From assembly GCF_000720765.1 (NCBI RefSeq), contig NZ_JODC01000010.1, positions 62,001 to 126,000 on the forward strand: a DNA stretch of 64,000 nt, written 5' to 3'. The notes beneath the pieces are model-generated. The model did no database searches. It had not been told where the DNA came from and worked only from the letters and a program-made list of their open reading frames with translations. Source of the DNA: Streptomyces sp. NRRL S-646 (lineage in GTDB: Bacteria; Actinomycetota; Actinomycetes; Streptomycetales; Streptomycetaceae). This document shows positions 46,201 through 55,400 of this stretch, one piece after another (position 1 is the stretch's first letter; the number at the start of each line of letters is the position of its first letter). Position numbers and translations under genes: made by a program.

Positions 46201-47292
46201 GGCAACCGTCTCCTGAGCCTCCCCGGCGCCGGCAAGGAGGTCCGCCGTTTCACCTTCGACACCCGGGACAGCGAGACCCCGCTGCTCTACGAGGCGGGCG
46301 ACGCGCTCGGCGTCCGTCCGCTCAACTCCCGTGAACTGGTGGGCGAGTGGCTGACCGTCACCGGCCTGGACGCGGAGGCGGCGGTCGAGGTGAAGGGCGC
46401 CGGCGAGGTCCCCCTCGGCGAGGCCCTGCTGCGGCACCTCGACATCACCCGCATCAGCCCCGACCTGCTCCGCTTCGTCGCCGAACGGGCGCGCGACCCG
46501 AGGGAGTTGAAGAAGCTGCTGCGCCCCGACAACAAGGGCGAGCTGGCGAAGTGGTCCTGGGGCCGGCAGGCCGTGGACGTGGTCACCGAGCACCGGGTCA
46601 GGGCCGACGCCCAGGAGTGGGCCGACACGCTGGGCCGACTGCAGCCACGCCTGTACTCCATATCGTCCAGCCCGCTGACCGACCCCCACCTGGTCTCGCT
46701 GACCGTCTCCGTGGTCCGCTACGAGAACCTGCACGGCCGCCCCCGCCAGGGCGTCTGCTCCCCCTTTCTGGCCGACGCCGAGCAGGACACCCCGGTACCG
46801 GTCCACGTCCAGCGCTCCGCACACTTCCGCCCGCCCGCCGACCCGGCCACCCCGATGGTCATGGTCGGCCCCGGCACCGGCGTCGCCCCCTTCATCGGCT
46901 TCCTGGAACAGCGCCGAGCCCTCGGCCACCGAGGCCCGGGCTGGCTGTTCTTCGGCGAGCAGCACCGGGCCACCGACTTCTACTACGAGGAGGAGCTCAC
47001 CGCCTTCCTCGCCGACGGCACCCTGGCCCGCCTGGACACCGCCTTCTCCCGCGACCAGCGCGCCAAGGTCTACGTCCAGGACCGGATGCGCGAACACGGC
47101 CCGCTGCTGTGGTCCTGGCTCCAGGACGGCGCGCACTTCTACGTCTGCGGCGACGCCTCCCGCATGGCCAAGGACGTCGACCAGGCCCTGCGCGACATCG
47201 CGGTGGTGCACGGCGGCCTGGACGAGGCGGGCGCGGCGGCGTACGTCAAGCAGCTCGCGAGCGAGAAGCGCTACGTCAGGGACGTGTACTGA
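43219..47292 (+). CDS. Nitrate reductase fused to a sulfite-reductase-type flavoprotein
   Basis: The product is 1357 aa. The N-terminal molybdopterin oxidoreductase (about 15-720) has the [4Fe-4S] ligands C20, C23, C27 and C60 ([10 protein letters not shown]). A flavodoxin-like FMN domain begins near 829 ([10 protein letters not shown]), and the FAD/NADPH reductase part (about 975-1357) has RLYSISSSP and [12 protein letters not shown]. The layout is that of self-contained assimilatory nitrate reductases that take electrons directly from NADPH; substrate is inferred. GTG 43219 or 43225 starts it. XdhC follows 21 bp later. Confidence 0.9.
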   Translation: MPVAAPDSRNADTRKVRTVCSYCGVGCGIVLDVGFGPDGRRTVLKASGDKEHPANFGRLCTKGATTADLLAAPGRLTTALVRHERGEEPVPDAVRAAVSETARRLRAIVDEHGPDAIAFYVSGQMSLEAQYLANKLAKGFVRTNQIESNSRLCMASAGTGYKLSLGADGPPGSYQDLDRADLFLVIGSNMADCHPILFLRMMERVKSAGAKLVVVDPRRTATAEKADLFLQIKPGTDLALLNGLLHLLYENGHTDPEFIARYTDGWEEMPAFLADYPPAAVAEITGIHEDDIREAARLIGEAGEWTSCWTMGLNQSTHGTWNTNALVNLHLATGAICRPGSGPFSLTGQPNAMGGREMGYMGPGLPGQRSVLVDEERAFVEELWGLEPGSIRADGVGKGTVEMFQKMADGEIKACWIICTNPVASVGNRKTVIEGLEAAEFVVTQDVFADTETNAYADIVLPAALWTETEGVLINSERNLTLARPAADPPGEATADWRIIASVAREMGYEQGFSYGGAEEIFEEIKQAWNPKTGWDLRGVTYERLRETPVQWPAASGAGPDRNPVRYVGEDGSLTFPTASGRAAFFARPHLPAAEMPDDDYPFVLNTGRLQHQWHTLTKTAKVPKLNKLNPGPFVELHPQDAAQLDVTDGDSVEVASRRGRAVLPAVVTDRVRPGSCFAPFHWNDLFGEYLSVNAVTSDAVDPLSFQPELKVCAVSLTKVSTPVTVRTPGVEAAVEVASVAAPASDPFGLAPAPPPVLTAQERQYLVGFLAGIPSGAPGVPVLPPSAPFSPEHALWVNGVLAGMYSRAADTAVPTTSSPGREVVILWASQTGNAEEFAAAVAERVKSDGHAASLLGMDEADPAALPSGADLLLVTSTFGDGDAPDNGSGFWETLAASDTLRMDGRRYAVLAFGDSSYDDFCGHGRRLDQRLDELGGLRLAPRTDCEPDYEDAAHAWLDQVLTALSGTPERPAPAPPPPSAPRTKKPAPVTARLTGNRLLSLPGAGKEVRRFTFDTRDSETPLLYEAGDALGVRPLNSRELVGEWLTVTGLDAEAAVEVKGAGEVPLGEALLRHLDITRISPDLLRFVAERARDPRELKKLLRPDNKGELAKWSWGRQAVDVVTEHRVRADAQEWADTLGRLQPRLYSISSSPLTDPHLVSLTVSVVRYENLHGRPRQGVCSPFLADAEQDTPVPVHVQRSAHFRPPADPATPMVMVGPGTGVAPFIGFLEQRRALGHRGPGWLFFGEQHRATDFYYEEELTAFLADGTLARLDTAFSRDQRAKVYVQDRMREHGPLLWSWLQDGAHFYVCGDASRMAKDVDQALRDIAVVHGGLDEAGAAAYVKQLASEKRYVRDVY

Positions 47293-47313
47293 CCTGCGGA
47301 CTACGCTGGATCC

Positions 47314-48267
47314 ATGCGTGAACTGGCGGGTACGGCACGACAGCGGGCGGCGCAGGGCCGTGCGGCGGTCCTTGCGCGTCCGCTCAGCGAGCGGGGCTTC
47401 GGGCCGCGGCATCCGGCCGACGCGATCCTCGTCGACGAGGACGGGCACTGCCACGGCCGGCTCTACCGGGGCGCCTTCGACCGGCAGCTCGCCGCCGAGG
47501 CCGCCTCGCTTCCGCCCGGTCACACCGCCCGCGTGGTCGCGGTGGCGGTGCACGAGGACGGCGTGAAGGAGGCCGGGCTGACCTGCGGGGGCCAGGCCGA
47601 GATCCTGCTCCAGCCCCTGGCCGCCGTTCCGGCCCGCTGGTGGGAGCTGCTCGGACGGGGTGCCGACGCGGCGCTGGTGACCTGGCTGGACGAGCGGCGT
47701 ACGCATGCCGTCAGCACCGTCGTCACCCTGGACGGCAGGGCCGACGGCCCGGACGTGCCGCCCCAGGCCGCCGCCAGCGCCCGCGACCTGCTCGCCCGCC
47801 ACCACGCCGGCCGCGAGGTGCACGCGACCGAGGCCGGACTCTGCCTCGTCGAGACCTGCCCCGCCGTCCCCCACCTCGTCATCGTCGGCGGTGGCGAACT
47901 CGCCGAACTCCTGGTCGCCCAGGCCGGGTTGCTCGGCTGGCAGGCCACGGTGACGTCGGTCGCCCGGGATGCGGGCGCCCTGTGTGCCGAGCGTCCGGCC
48001 GCCGCCTGTCTGATCATGCTCAGTCACGAGCCGGACGTGGACGTCCCGACCCTTCATGCCGCGCTGACCTCGGGCATCCCGTACGTGGGTGCGCTGGGTT
48101 CGCGTCACACGCAGGAGCGTCGGGCCGCCGGGCTCGTCGAGGCGGGCCTGGACGAGGAGCACCTCGGGCGTATCCATGGTCCGATCGGTCTGGACATCGG
48201 TGCGCGTACGCCGGCGGAGACCGCCATGGCCATCTGCGCGGAGGTGCTGGCCGCGCTTGTGCGGTGA
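47314..48267 (+). CDS. xdhC: XdhC/CoxI family molybdenum cofactor insertion protein
   Basis: The product is 317 aa. The N-terminal XdhC domain (about 20-100) contains GGQAEILLQPL, and the C-terminal Rossmann part (about 185-315) has LVIVGGGELAELL and YVGALGSRHTQERRAAGL. XdhC sulfurates or protects Moco before insertion. Its position right after a molybdoenzyme gene points to maturation of that enzyme, though XdhC usually serves xanthine-dehydrogenase-type enzymes. Confidence 0.9.
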   Translation: MRELAGTARQRAAQGRAAVLARPLSERGFGPRHPADAILVDEDGHCHGRLYRGAFDRQLAAEAASLPPGHTARVVAVAVHEDGVKEAGLTCGGQAEILLQPLAAVPARWWELLGRGADAALVTWLDERRTHAVSTVVTLDGRADGPDVPPQAAASARDLLARHHAGREVHATEAGLCLVETCPAVPHLVIVGGGELAELLVAQAGLLGWQATVTSVARDAGALCAERPAAACLIMLSHEPDVDVPTLHAALTSGIPYVGALGSRHTQERRAAGLVEAGLDEEHLGRIHGPIGLDIGARTPAETAMAICAEVLAALVR

Positions 48268-48292
48268 GGCCGTGGGGGGGCCGCGGTGCGTT

Positions 48293-48378
48293 TTTGTCTG
48301 CTGCGCCGTCGTGGCTGGTCGCGCCCACGCGGCGGAGCCGCATATGAATACAGCCCCGCGCCCCTATGGGGCGCGGGG
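48293..48378 (+). repeat. Dispersed Streptomyces intergenic repeat, copy 2
   Basis: GCCGTCGTGGCTGGTCGCGC (48305-48324) matches the copy at 9123, then about 29 bp of different sequence, then the CCCCGCGCCCC-TAT-GGGGCGCGGGG hairpin (48354-48378), which may terminate both flanking operons. Confidence 0.7.
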
Positions 48379-48410
48379 GAGGGACCGGCAGCGGCCCCTC
48401 CCCAGGGGTG

Positions 48411-49049
48411 TCAGCCCTTGCCGAGGAGCTTGTTCATCTCAGTGATCTCGGCGGTCTGGCCGGTGATGATGGCGTCGGCCATGGAGGTGGCGGGGGCGTA
48501 GGCGCCCTTTGCCTTCTCCGTGCCGGCCATCTGCACGGCACCCTTGTGGTGTTCGATCATCATGGTCAGGAACATGGTGTCGAACTCCGCGCCGGTCGCC
48601 TTCTCCAGCATGGCCATGTCCTTGCTGTCCATCATTCCGGCCATGCCCGAGTGGGCCGAGTGGTCCATGCCGGGCATCGCCGAGGGCACGGACTGACCCC
48701 AGGACTTCAGCCAGCCGCTCATGGTGCGGATCTCCGGGTCCTGGGCCTTCTCGATGCGCGTGGCGAGATCCTTGACCTTGGCGGACGAGGCCCGGCCGGC
48801 GGCCAGCTTCGCCATTTCCAGGGCCTGCTGGTGGTGCGGGATCATGCCCTGCGCGAAGGACACGTCCTGCGCGTTGTGAGCGGCGGCGCTCGGCGAAGGC
48901 GAGGACGAGGACGAGCCGGAGGTGTGGCTGTCGTGGCCGCCGCTCCCGCTGTCGCTGTTGCCGCCGCAGGCGGCGAGGACGAGCCCGGCGGTGACGGTCG
49001 CGGCCACCAGGGCGGTGCGACGGGCCAGGGATGTACGGGTGTTGCGCAT
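48411..49049 (-). CDS. DUF305 lipoprotein
   Basis: The product is 212 aa. A lipobox LAAC gives a lipidated C28, followed by a Gly/Ser/His linker (GHDSHTSGSSSSS) and a DUF305 four-helix domain (about 55-210) with MIPHHQQALEMA, PGMDHSAHSGMAGM and MIEHHKGAVQMA. His and Met residues are consistent with copper binding outside the membrane. The DUF6153 gene lies upstream on the same strand. Confidence 0.9.
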   Translation of the reverse strand: MRNTRTSLARRTALVAATVTAGLVLAACGGNSDSGSGGHDSHTSGSSSSSPSPSAAAHNAQDVSFAQGMIPHHQQALEMAKLAAGRASSAKVKDLATRIEKAQDPEIRTMSGWLKSWGQSVPSAMPGMDHSAHSGMAGMMDSKDMAMLEKATGAEFDTMFLTMMIEHHKGAVQMAGTEKAKGAYAPATSMADAIITGQTAEITEMNKLLGKG

Positions 49050-49142
49050 GGTGGAACTCCTGCGTTGCTGCGTGAAAGGGATCCGGACGTGCCGAGGCGC
49101 ACCGCGTCGCCGGTGGTGCGTGGGCGCGGTGCAGGGTGGTGT

Positions 49143-49544
49143 CTAGATCCGCAGGAGCTGTAGTTCCGCCAGGGAGGGCGGCGCGCGTGCACTGTCCGGG
49201 GCCGTGCCCGCGTACGGGCAGGGGGCGTCGGAGAGTGCGGGTACGGCCACCGGGTCGGCGACGAGCGCGGGCAGCGTGGGTCCGCCGCTCAGGGCGCCGG
49301 ACGCACAGGTCTGGTCGGCGTGATGGGCATGGCCGCCACCGCAGTCGTCGCCCGCACAGCCGCCGTGCACGGCGACCGCCGCCGTCATGTGCGGTGCGGC
49401 GGAGTGCTCGACGACGGCACCACCGGGCGCCAGGCCGTGCATGGCGAGCAGCCCGGCCAGTAGTCCGAGCACGATCAGCACCCGCCACCGCACAGAATGC
49501 GGCGGCGCATCGCGATGCTGTGCACGGGCTGTCACGGCGCCCAT
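49143..49544 (-). CDS. DUF6153-like His/Cys-rich membrane peptide
   Basis: The product is 133 aa with one transmembrane helix (VLIVLGLLAGLLAMHGLA) and a His/Cys-rich external region (GGCAGDDCGGGHAHHADQTC). The composition suggests metal binding, and the genomic link to DUF305 supports that. Start is ATG 49544 or a nearby GTG. Confidence 0.7.
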   Translation of the reverse strand: MGAVTARAQHRDAPPHSVRWRVLIVLGLLAGLLAMHGLAPGGAVVEHSAAPHMTAAVAVHGGCAGDDCGGGHAHHADQTCASGALSGGPTLPALVADPVAVPALSDAPCPYAGTAPDSARAPPSLAELQLLRI

Positions 49545-49573
49545 GGTACGCAGACCGCCGTGGGCCCCGGCCC

Positions 49574-50032
49574 TCACCCCTGTTCCGCGCTCCAGGCGAT
49601 GCGCGGTGGCACCACCCGTGCGCACAGCGGGTTTCCGCCGGCGTCGGTCAGCCGCAGGCGCCCCACCAGCAGTCCCTCGCGCACGGCGGTGTCGAGCACG
49701 TCGGCCGGCACGGCGTCCAGCATCAGCTTGGCGCGCCGGAACATGCCGAAGGCACCCGAGTCGTCGACCGTCCCCCAGGACAGATAGACGAACCGCCCGC
49801 CCGGACGCCCTTGAACATACGGCCCCTTGACGTCCGTACCTGTGACCGTGCACTCCAGCGTCCAACTCGCGGTCACGGCGTCGCCGGGCTGCGGATCGAG
49901 AAGCTCGCCCGGCCGGTCCCGGCGCTGCACGGCCACATGGATGTCCGTGTACGACGGCATGCCGCCGTCGGGCCCACACGCACGACCCGGCAGATCGACG
50001 CCGTCGATACGGATGCGCAGTTGGGCCGTCAC
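49574..50032 (-). CDS. DUF5990 family protein
   Basis: The product is 152 aa from GTG 50032. It is soluble and beta-rich, with VTAQLRIRIDGVDLPGRACG at the N-terminus, IHVAVQRRDRPGELLDPQPG in the middle and ARVVPPRIAWS near the end. DUF5990 is an actinobacterial family of unknown function. It is divergent from the DUF5134 gene. Confidence 0.75.
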   Translation of the reverse strand: MTAQLRIRIDGVDLPGRACGPDGGMPSYTDIHVAVQRRDRPGELLDPQPGDAVTASWTLECTVTGTDVKGPYVQGRPGGRFVYLSWGTVDDSGAFGMFRRAKLMLDAVPADVLDTAVREGLLVGRLRLTDAGGNPLCARVVPPRIAWSAEQG

Positions 50033-50140
50033 CCCGTCACCGCCTTTGCTCGGCACTTCTTCGAGGGTCTCCAGTCTGCACCTGTGCGCTTGGGGATCCG
50101 CCGGGCGGAGCCTTGCCGGCGCATGGCAGGATCGGGCGCC

Positions 50141-50749
50141 ATGAGGGCGTCTCCTTCGGTACGCGTGCTGCGCGCTGCGGTGTTCGCCGCGCTGTGCGTG
50201 CTGCTCGCCGCCGGAGGACACGCGCTGTCGACCGGGACGGCGCCGCCCGTGTGGGTGCAGGCCGTGGGGTTCGTACCGGTCTTCGGGGCCGGGTGTCTGC
50301 TGGGCGCCCGGGAGCGCTCGCTGGCCGCGATCGGCGCGGGCACGCTCATGGCTCAGGGCGGGCTGCACCTCGCCTTCGACGCTGTACGCCCGCACCCCAT
50401 GATGCTCATGCGTGGCATGTACGGCATGCACGACATGGGCGCCATGCACATGGGCCACTCCCACGCCCTGACCCCGCACGCCACCGCCGCCCATGTCGGC
50501 GCGGCCATGGTGCTGACCTGGTGGCTGCGGCGCGGTGAGGTCGCGCTGTGGTCGCTGCTGCGCCGGGCCGCCACGCTCGTACCGGGCCTCGCGGCCTGGT
50601 GGCGCGTGCGTGGCGGGGCCAAGACCCTGCCTGCCGCGCCGAACGCCGTACACCTGGGGGCGGAGAGCCCGCGGCCGCTGCGAGGGCTGCTGCTGCGGCA
50701 CACGGTGCAGCGGCGCGGTCCGCCGCCGGGGATGTCGTACGCGATCTGA
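50141..50749 (+). CDS. DUF5134-like Met/His-rich membrane protein
   Basis: The product is 202 aa with about five transmembrane helices. A loop between helices 3 and 4 is Met/His-rich (HPMMLMRGMYGMHDMGAMHM), typical of copper-binding loops. A basic C-terminal tail follows. YcnI starts 39 bp downstream, so the two may be co-transcribed. Confidence 0.8.
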   Translation: MRASPSVRVLRAAVFAALCVLLAAGGHALSTGTAPPVWVQAVGFVPVFGAGCLLGARERSLAAIGAGTLMAQGGLHLAFDAVRPHPMMLMRGMYGMHDMGAMHMGHSHALTPHATAAHVGAAMVLTWWLRRGEVALWSLLRRAATLVPGLAAWWRVRGGAKTLPAAPNAVHLGAESPRPLRGLLLRHTVQRRGPPPGMSYAI

Positions 50750-50788
50750 CCTCGACATCCCTTCCTCAGTACGGAGATCGGCTCACCC

Positions 50789-51526
50789 ATGTCCACTGCA
50801 CGCACCGCCCTGCGCCGTGTCGGCACCGTCACCGCTCTGACCGCCGGCGGGCTCCTGGCCGCCGCGGGAATGGCCTCCGCGCACGTCACCGTCCACCCCG
50901 AGAGCTATGCGAAGGGCGCCACGGACGGCGTCCTCACCTTCCGCGTCCCCAACGAGGAGGACACCGCGAGCACCACCAAAGTGCAGGTGTACCTGCCCAC
51001 CGACCACCCCGTCCTCGGCGTGCTCGTCTCGCCGCCGCAGAACGGCTGGACGGCGAAGGTCACGAACACCAAGCTGAAGACGCCCGTCAAGACGGACGAC
51101 GGCACCATCACCGACGCCGTCTCCGAGATCACCTGGACGGGCGGAAGGATCGGGGCCGGGCAGTACCAGGACTTCAACGTCGCCTTCGGTCAACTGCCCG
51201 ACGACACCGACCAGTTGACCTTCAAGACCCTGCAGACGTACTCCGACGGGAAGACCGTCCGCTGGATCGACGTGGCCCAGTCCGGCGCGGACGAGCCGGA
51301 GAACCCGGCACCGGTCCTCAAGCTGACCGCCAAGGGTGCCGAGGAGGGCAGCGCCTCGGCCTCGTCGTCGGCGGCGCCCAAGAGCGCCGGCAGCTCCGCG
51401 TCGAGCGCGCCCGGCAGCGACTCCACGGCCCGCGGACTCGGTGTCGCCGGGCTGGTCGTGGGCGTACTGGGCCTGGCGGCAGCGGCGTTCGCAATCGTCC
51501 GCAACCGCTCCGCCAAGGCCTCCTGA
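50789..51526 (+). CDS. YcnI-like copper-binding protein (DUF1775)
   Basis: The product is 245 aa. A signal peptide ends ASA, making H32 the mature N-terminal residue (HVTVHPESY), the histidine-brace ligand that binds Cu2+ in YcnI. The DUF1775 domain (32-170) has FRVPNEEDTASTTKVQVYLP. An Ala/Ser linker and a C-terminal transmembrane helix (about 212-234) follow. In Bacillus, ycnI and ycnJ form one copper operon; here the CopC-CopD gene is 10 kb away. Confidence 0.9.
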   Translation: MSTARTALRRVGTVTALTAGGLLAAAGMASAHVTVHPESYAKGATDGVLTFRVPNEEDTASTTKVQVYLPTDHPVLGVLVSPPQNGWTAKVTNTKLKTPVKTDDGTITDAVSEITWTGGRIGAGQYQDFNVAFGQLPDDTDQLTFKTLQTYSDGKTVRWIDVAQSGADEPENPAPVLKLTAKGAEEGSASASSSAAPKSAGSSASSAPGSDSTARGLGVAGLVVGVLGLAAAAFAIVRNRSAKAS

Positions 51527-51538
51527 CCGCGGCGGCCC

Positions 51539-54500
51539 TCACCGCCGCAGCCCGCGGGTCAGCCCCGCCACGACGGCTGCCGCGCTCAGCCCGACCCCGG
51601 CCAGGGCGAGGGACTGGGCGCGGCGTCCCGGCGGGGACGGCCGTACGTCCGCGCCGACGCCGTACGCGCTGCCGTGCGCACCGTCGGGCAGCGCCGAGGC
51701 CAGCAGTTCCGCGAGATGCACCGCCTCATGGCCGCCGCTGTCGAACTCGTGGACCTGGGTGCGGCAGCTGAAGCCGTCGGCCAGCAGGACTGTCGCCGGG
51801 TCCGTCTCGCGCAGCCGGGGCAGCAGCACGCGTTCCGCGCATGCCTCGCTGACGTCCAGGTGGCCGCGTTCGAAGCCGAAGTTGCCGGCCAGCCCGCAGC
51901 AGCCGGACTCCAGTTGTTCGGCGTCGACGCCGGCCCGCTTCAGCAGTTCCTGGTCGGCGTCCCAGCCGAGCACCGCATGCTGGTGGCAGTGCACCTGCGC
52001 CAGCGCCCGGGCCGAGCGGTCCGGCACCTGCGGGGGCTGGTAGCCGGGGGAGTGCTCGGTGAGCAGTTCGGCGAGCGTCACTGTCCGGTCGCGGAGCCTG
52101 CGCACGTCACGGTCGCCCGGGAAGAGCTCGCTCATGTCCGAACGGAACACGGTGGTGCAGCTCGGCTCCAGGCCGACCACCAGCCCGCCCGCCCGGACAT
52201 GCCCGGCGAGATGACGCACGGTGCGGCTCAACACCCGTTCGGCGACGGCGAGTTGACCGGTGGAGATCCATGTCAGCCCGCAGCACAGCGGCTCCCGGGG
52301 CAGCTCGACCCGCCACCCCGCGCGCTCCAGCACCTCCACGGCCGCCTGCCCGACATGCGGGTGGAAGAAGTTGGTGAACGTGTCCGGCCACAGCAGGACA
52401 CTCCCGCGGGACCCGTCGCCGTACGGCTCACGGCGGCCGGCGAACCACTGCTGCAGCGTCCGCCCCGCGAACAGCGGCACCTCCCGGTTCTCGACCCCGG
52501 CCACCGCCACGGCCGCCCGGGACAGCGGCGGGGTGTGGGTGAGCGCGTTGACGAGCGGTCCGAGCCGGGCCCGCCCGACGGCCTGGGCGACGGCCGGCAG
52601 CCAGCCCATGGACAGGTCGGAGCGGGGCCTGCGCCAGGGCCGGCCCGCGTAGTGGTGGGACAGGAACTCCGCCTTGTACGTGGCCATGTCCACATCGGCG
52701 GGGCAGTCCTTCTTGCACCCCTTGCAGGCCAGACAGAGGTCGAGCGCGTCCCGCACCGCCTCGGACCGCCAGCCGTCCCGGATCGCGCTGTCGCCGTGCC
52801 CGTCGAGCATCTCGAACAGCAGTCGCGCCCGCCCCCGCGTGGAGTGCTCCTCCTCCCGCGTCACCTGGTAGGAGGGGCACATCACCGAGCCGCCCTTGTT
52901 GGTCAGCTGCCGGCACTTGCCCACGCCGACGCACCGGTTGGCGGCCTCGGCGAAGGACCCGCCGTCGTCCGGGAAGCGGAAGTGCAGGTCACGGGGTGCG
53001 TACGGGGCCCAGTCGCCGCCCAGGCGCAGGTTCTCGTCCAGCCGGTACGGCGCCACGACCTTCCCGGGGTTCATCCGGTCGAGCGGGTCGAAGAGCGCCT
53101 TCAGCCGCCCGAAGGCCTCGACCAGCTCCTCGCCGAACATCCGCGGCAGCAGCTCACCGCGGCTCTGCCCGTCCCCGTGCTCCCCGGAGAAGGACCCGCC
53201 GAACTCGGCGACCAGATCCGCCGCCCGTTCCATGAACCGCCGGTAGGCCGCCACCCCGTCGGCCGAGTACAGGTCGAAGGGGATACGGGTGTGCACACAG
53301 CCCTGCCCGAAGTGGCCGTAGAGACTGGGCCCGGTGTCGCTGAGATACCCGAACTCGTCGTAGAGGCGGCGCAGTCGGCGCAGATAGTCGCCCAGCCGCT
53401 CCGGTGCCACCGCCGAGTCCTCCCAGCCCTCGAAGGTGTCGGGCTTGCCCGGGATGTGCGCGGTGGCGCCGAGGCCGGACTCGCGCACCTGCCACAGCTC
53501 CTCCTCGTGGGCGGGGTCGTCGAGGAAGGCGACCTCGGCGTCGTGCTCGGACTCGTGCAGGCCGTCGAGCATCCGGTGTGCCCGCTCGTCGGACTCCTGG
53601 AGGGTGTCCCCGCCGAACTGCACCATCAAGAAGGCGTTGCCTTCGGGCATCTGGGCGCGGGCCTTCGGATTGAGGTGCTTGATCCGCTCGTCCTTGATGA
53701 GCCGCGCGTCGACGCCCTCCAGCGCCATCGGCTCGTACGGCAGGATCGCCGGGACGGCGTCGGCGGCCACGGCGATCTCCGGGAACCCGAGCACGACCAG
53801 CGTCCGTTCCTTGACCACGGGCACCAGCTCCAGCTCTGCCCGCAGGACGGTGACCAGCGTCGACTCGCTGCCGACCAGCAGCCCCGCAACATCGAAGCCG
53901 TGCTCGGGCAGCAAGGAGTCCAGGTTGTAGCCGGAGACCCGGCGCGGGATGTCCGGGTAGCGGCGGCGGATCTCTTCGCCGTACCGGTCCCGCAGGGCGC
54001 GCAACTGCCGGTAGAGAGTGGCCCGCAGGTCCCCGTGCCGCTCGATCCCGGCGTACTCCTCGTCGCTCGTCTCCCCGCACCAGAAGCGGGTGCCGTCGTG
54101 GAGCAGCACCTCCAGACGGGCGATGTTGTCCACGACCTTGCCGGTCGCCTGGGCGGTGGCGCCGCAGGAGTTGTTGCCGATCATGCCGCCGATGGTGCAG
54201 TTCATATGAGTGGCGGGCTCGGGGCCGTAACGCAGGCCGGTCGGCGCGAGCTGCCGGTTCAGTTCGTCGAGGACGATGCCCGGCTGAACGATGCAGGTGC
54301 GGGCGTCCGGGTCCACGGACTCGAGGCGGTGGCAGTACTTCGACCAGTCGATCACCACGCCCGCGTTGGTGCACTGCCCGGCCAGGCTGGTCCCGCCGCC
54401 GCGCGACAGCACGGGCGCGTCGTGCTCGCGGGCGACGGCCACCGCCTCCGCGGCCGCCTCCGGGGTGCGGGGCACGACGACGCCGATCGGGGTCTGCCGG

Positions 54501-54658
54501 AAGTTGGAGGCGTCGGTGGAGTACGCGGCCCGGCTCCCGGCATCGAAGCGGACTTCGCCGTCGACCCGGTCACGCAGCGCGGCCTCCAGCCCCGCCGTGT
54601 CGACCGGCGGCGCGGCTCCGCTGCGGACGACGGGTTCGGGCAGGTCCAGTGCGCCCAT
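51539..54658 (-). CDS. FAD- and Fe-S-binding D-lactate/glycolate dehydrogenase-like protein
   Basis: The product is 1039 aa. An FAD_binding_4 (VAO) domain (about 45-230) has LSRGGGTSLAGQC; an FAD-oxidase C domain follows (about 290-545) with SGEHGDGQSRGELLP. The [4Fe-4S] part (about 570-680) has CLACKGCKKDCP, and two cysteine-rich CCG motifs (CCGLTWI and CCGLAGNFGFERGH) end the protein. It is a membrane-associated oxidoreductase for a 2-hydroxyacid, D-lactate by family resemblance. It is convergent with ycnI and downstream of marR. Confidence 0.88.
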   Translation of the reverse strand: MGALDLPEPVVRSGAAPPVDTAGLEAALRDRVDGEVRFDAGSRAAYSTDASNFRQTPIGVVVPRTPEAAAEAVAVAREHDAPVLSRGGGTSLAGQCTNAGVVIDWSKYCHRLESVDPDARTCIVQPGIVLDELNRQLAPTGLRYGPEPATHMNCTIGGMIGNNSCGATAQATGKVVDNIARLEVLLHDGTRFWCGETSDEEYAGIERHGDLRATLYRQLRALRDRYGEEIRRRYPDIPRRVSGYNLDSLLPEHGFDVAGLLVGSESTLVTVLRAELELVPVVKERTLVVLGFPEIAVAADAVPAILPYEPMALEGVDARLIKDERIKHLNPKARAQMPEGNAFLMVQFGGDTLQESDERAHRMLDGLHESEHDAEVAFLDDPAHEEELWQVRESGLGATAHIPGKPDTFEGWEDSAVAPERLGDYLRRLRRLYDEFGYLSDTGPSLYGHFGQGCVHTRIPFDLYSADGVAAYRRFMERAADLVAEFGGSFSGEHGDGQSRGELLPRMFGEELVEAFGRLKALFDPLDRMNPGKVVAPYRLDENLRLGGDWAPYAPRDLHFRFPDDGGSFAEAANRCVGVGKCRQLTNKGGSVMCPSYQVTREEEHSTRGRARLLFEMLDGHGDSAIRDGWRSEAVRDALDLCLACKGCKKDCPADVDMATYKAEFLSHHYAGRPWRRPRSDLSMGWLPAVAQAVGRARLGPLVNALTHTPPLSRAAVAVAGVENREVPLFAGRTLQQWFAGRREPYGDGSRGSVLLWPDTFTNFFHPHVGQAAVEVLERAGWRVELPREPLCCGLTWISTGQLAVAERVLSRTVRHLAGHVRAGGLVVGLEPSCTTVFRSDMSELFPGDRDVRRLRDRTVTLAELLTEHSPGYQPPQVPDRSARALAQVHCHQHAVLGWDADQELLKRAGVDAEQLESGCCGLAGNFGFERGHLDVSEACAERVLLPRLRETDPATVLLADGFSCRTQVHEFDSGGHEAVHLAELLASALPDGAHGSAYGVGADVRPSPPGRRAQSLALAGVGLSAAAVVAGLTRGLRR

Positions 54659-54725
54659 GGAGCCCTCCTGCGATCGCCTGCGCGGGACCGCCGAGTACCC
54701 AGGAGCGTGCGGGTCACCCCGCGCG

Positions 54726-55265
54726 CTACGGCTCCTCGGACTCCTTGGCGAGCGCCGCCTCCTTGGCGAGTTCGGCCGCCTTGGCCAGCTCGGGCAGCAG
54801 ACCGCACATCGCCTCGTGCTGGTCCGGGCCCATGACGTGGGTCAGGGCCCGGGTGACCGTCGAGGCCAGGGCGCCGGAGGCCTCCTCCAGGACGCGGCGG
54901 GCCTTGTCGGTGAGGGCCACCTCGATGCCCCGCTTGTCGCCGCAGACCGACTTGCGGGTGACAAGACCGGCGTGCTGGAGACAGGCGATCTGGTAGGTGA
55001 GCCGGGTTTTGGGACGGCCGAGGAGTTCCGCGATCCGCGTCATGCGCAGACCCGTCCGGGGCTGCTCGGCGAGCAGGCACAGGATCAGGAACTCGTCGTG
55101 CGAGACGTCGAGGCGCTCCTTCACGACCGACCGCAGTTCCTGCTCCACAGCACCCACTGCCCCCAGCATCACCATCCAGGCCCGCAGCTCCCTGGGCAGC
55201 AGTCCGCCACCCTGCGCGGAGGGGCATTCGGGCAGGTCGGTGGGGTGCTCCTCGGGGTCGGCCAT
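54726..55265 (-). CDS. MarR family regulator
   Basis: The product is 179 aa. The wHTH (about 50-120) includes LRMTRIAELLGRPKTRLTYQ and AGLVTRKSVCGDKRGIEV, with one Cys (SVCGD) that could be a redox or ligand switch. It is divergent from yceI, with three operator boxes between, and 67 bp upstream of the FAD/Fe-S gene, which it may also control. Confidence 0.92.
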   Translation of the reverse strand: MADPEEHPTDLPECPSAQGGGLLPRELRAWMVMLGAVGAVEQELRSVVKERLDVSHDEFLILCLLAEQPRTGLRMTRIAELLGRPKTRLTYQIACLQHAGLVTRKSVCGDKRGIEVALTDKARRVLEEASGALASTVTRALTHVMGPDQHEAMCGLLPELAKAAELAKEAALAKESEEP

Positions 55266-55285
55266 GGTGTCGAGTCTACCCGTTG

Positions 55286-55354
55286 TTCAAATTTGGACCG
55301 AAGGGTTGTCCAGATTTGGATAATGGTCTACGGTCGTAGTCATCCAAATTTGAA
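55286..55354. promoter_or_regulatory. Three MarR operator boxes between marR and yceI
   Basis: TTCAAATTTGGA (55286-55297), TCCAGATTTGGA (55309-55320) and TCCAAATTTGAA (55343-55354). All fit a 12-bp palindrome TCCAAATTTGGA with at most two changes. The first two are 23 bp apart and the third is 34 bp further. Confidence 0.8.
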
Positions 55355-55400
55355 TCACTTGATTCCCCCGGATCCGGCTCACCGCTCACTGGAGAAGATC

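Noticed and set aside
45670..48177. Long minus-strand open frame across the nitrate reductase fusion and xdhC
   Set aside because: Shadow of recognisable plus-strand domains; no protein motif on the minus strand.
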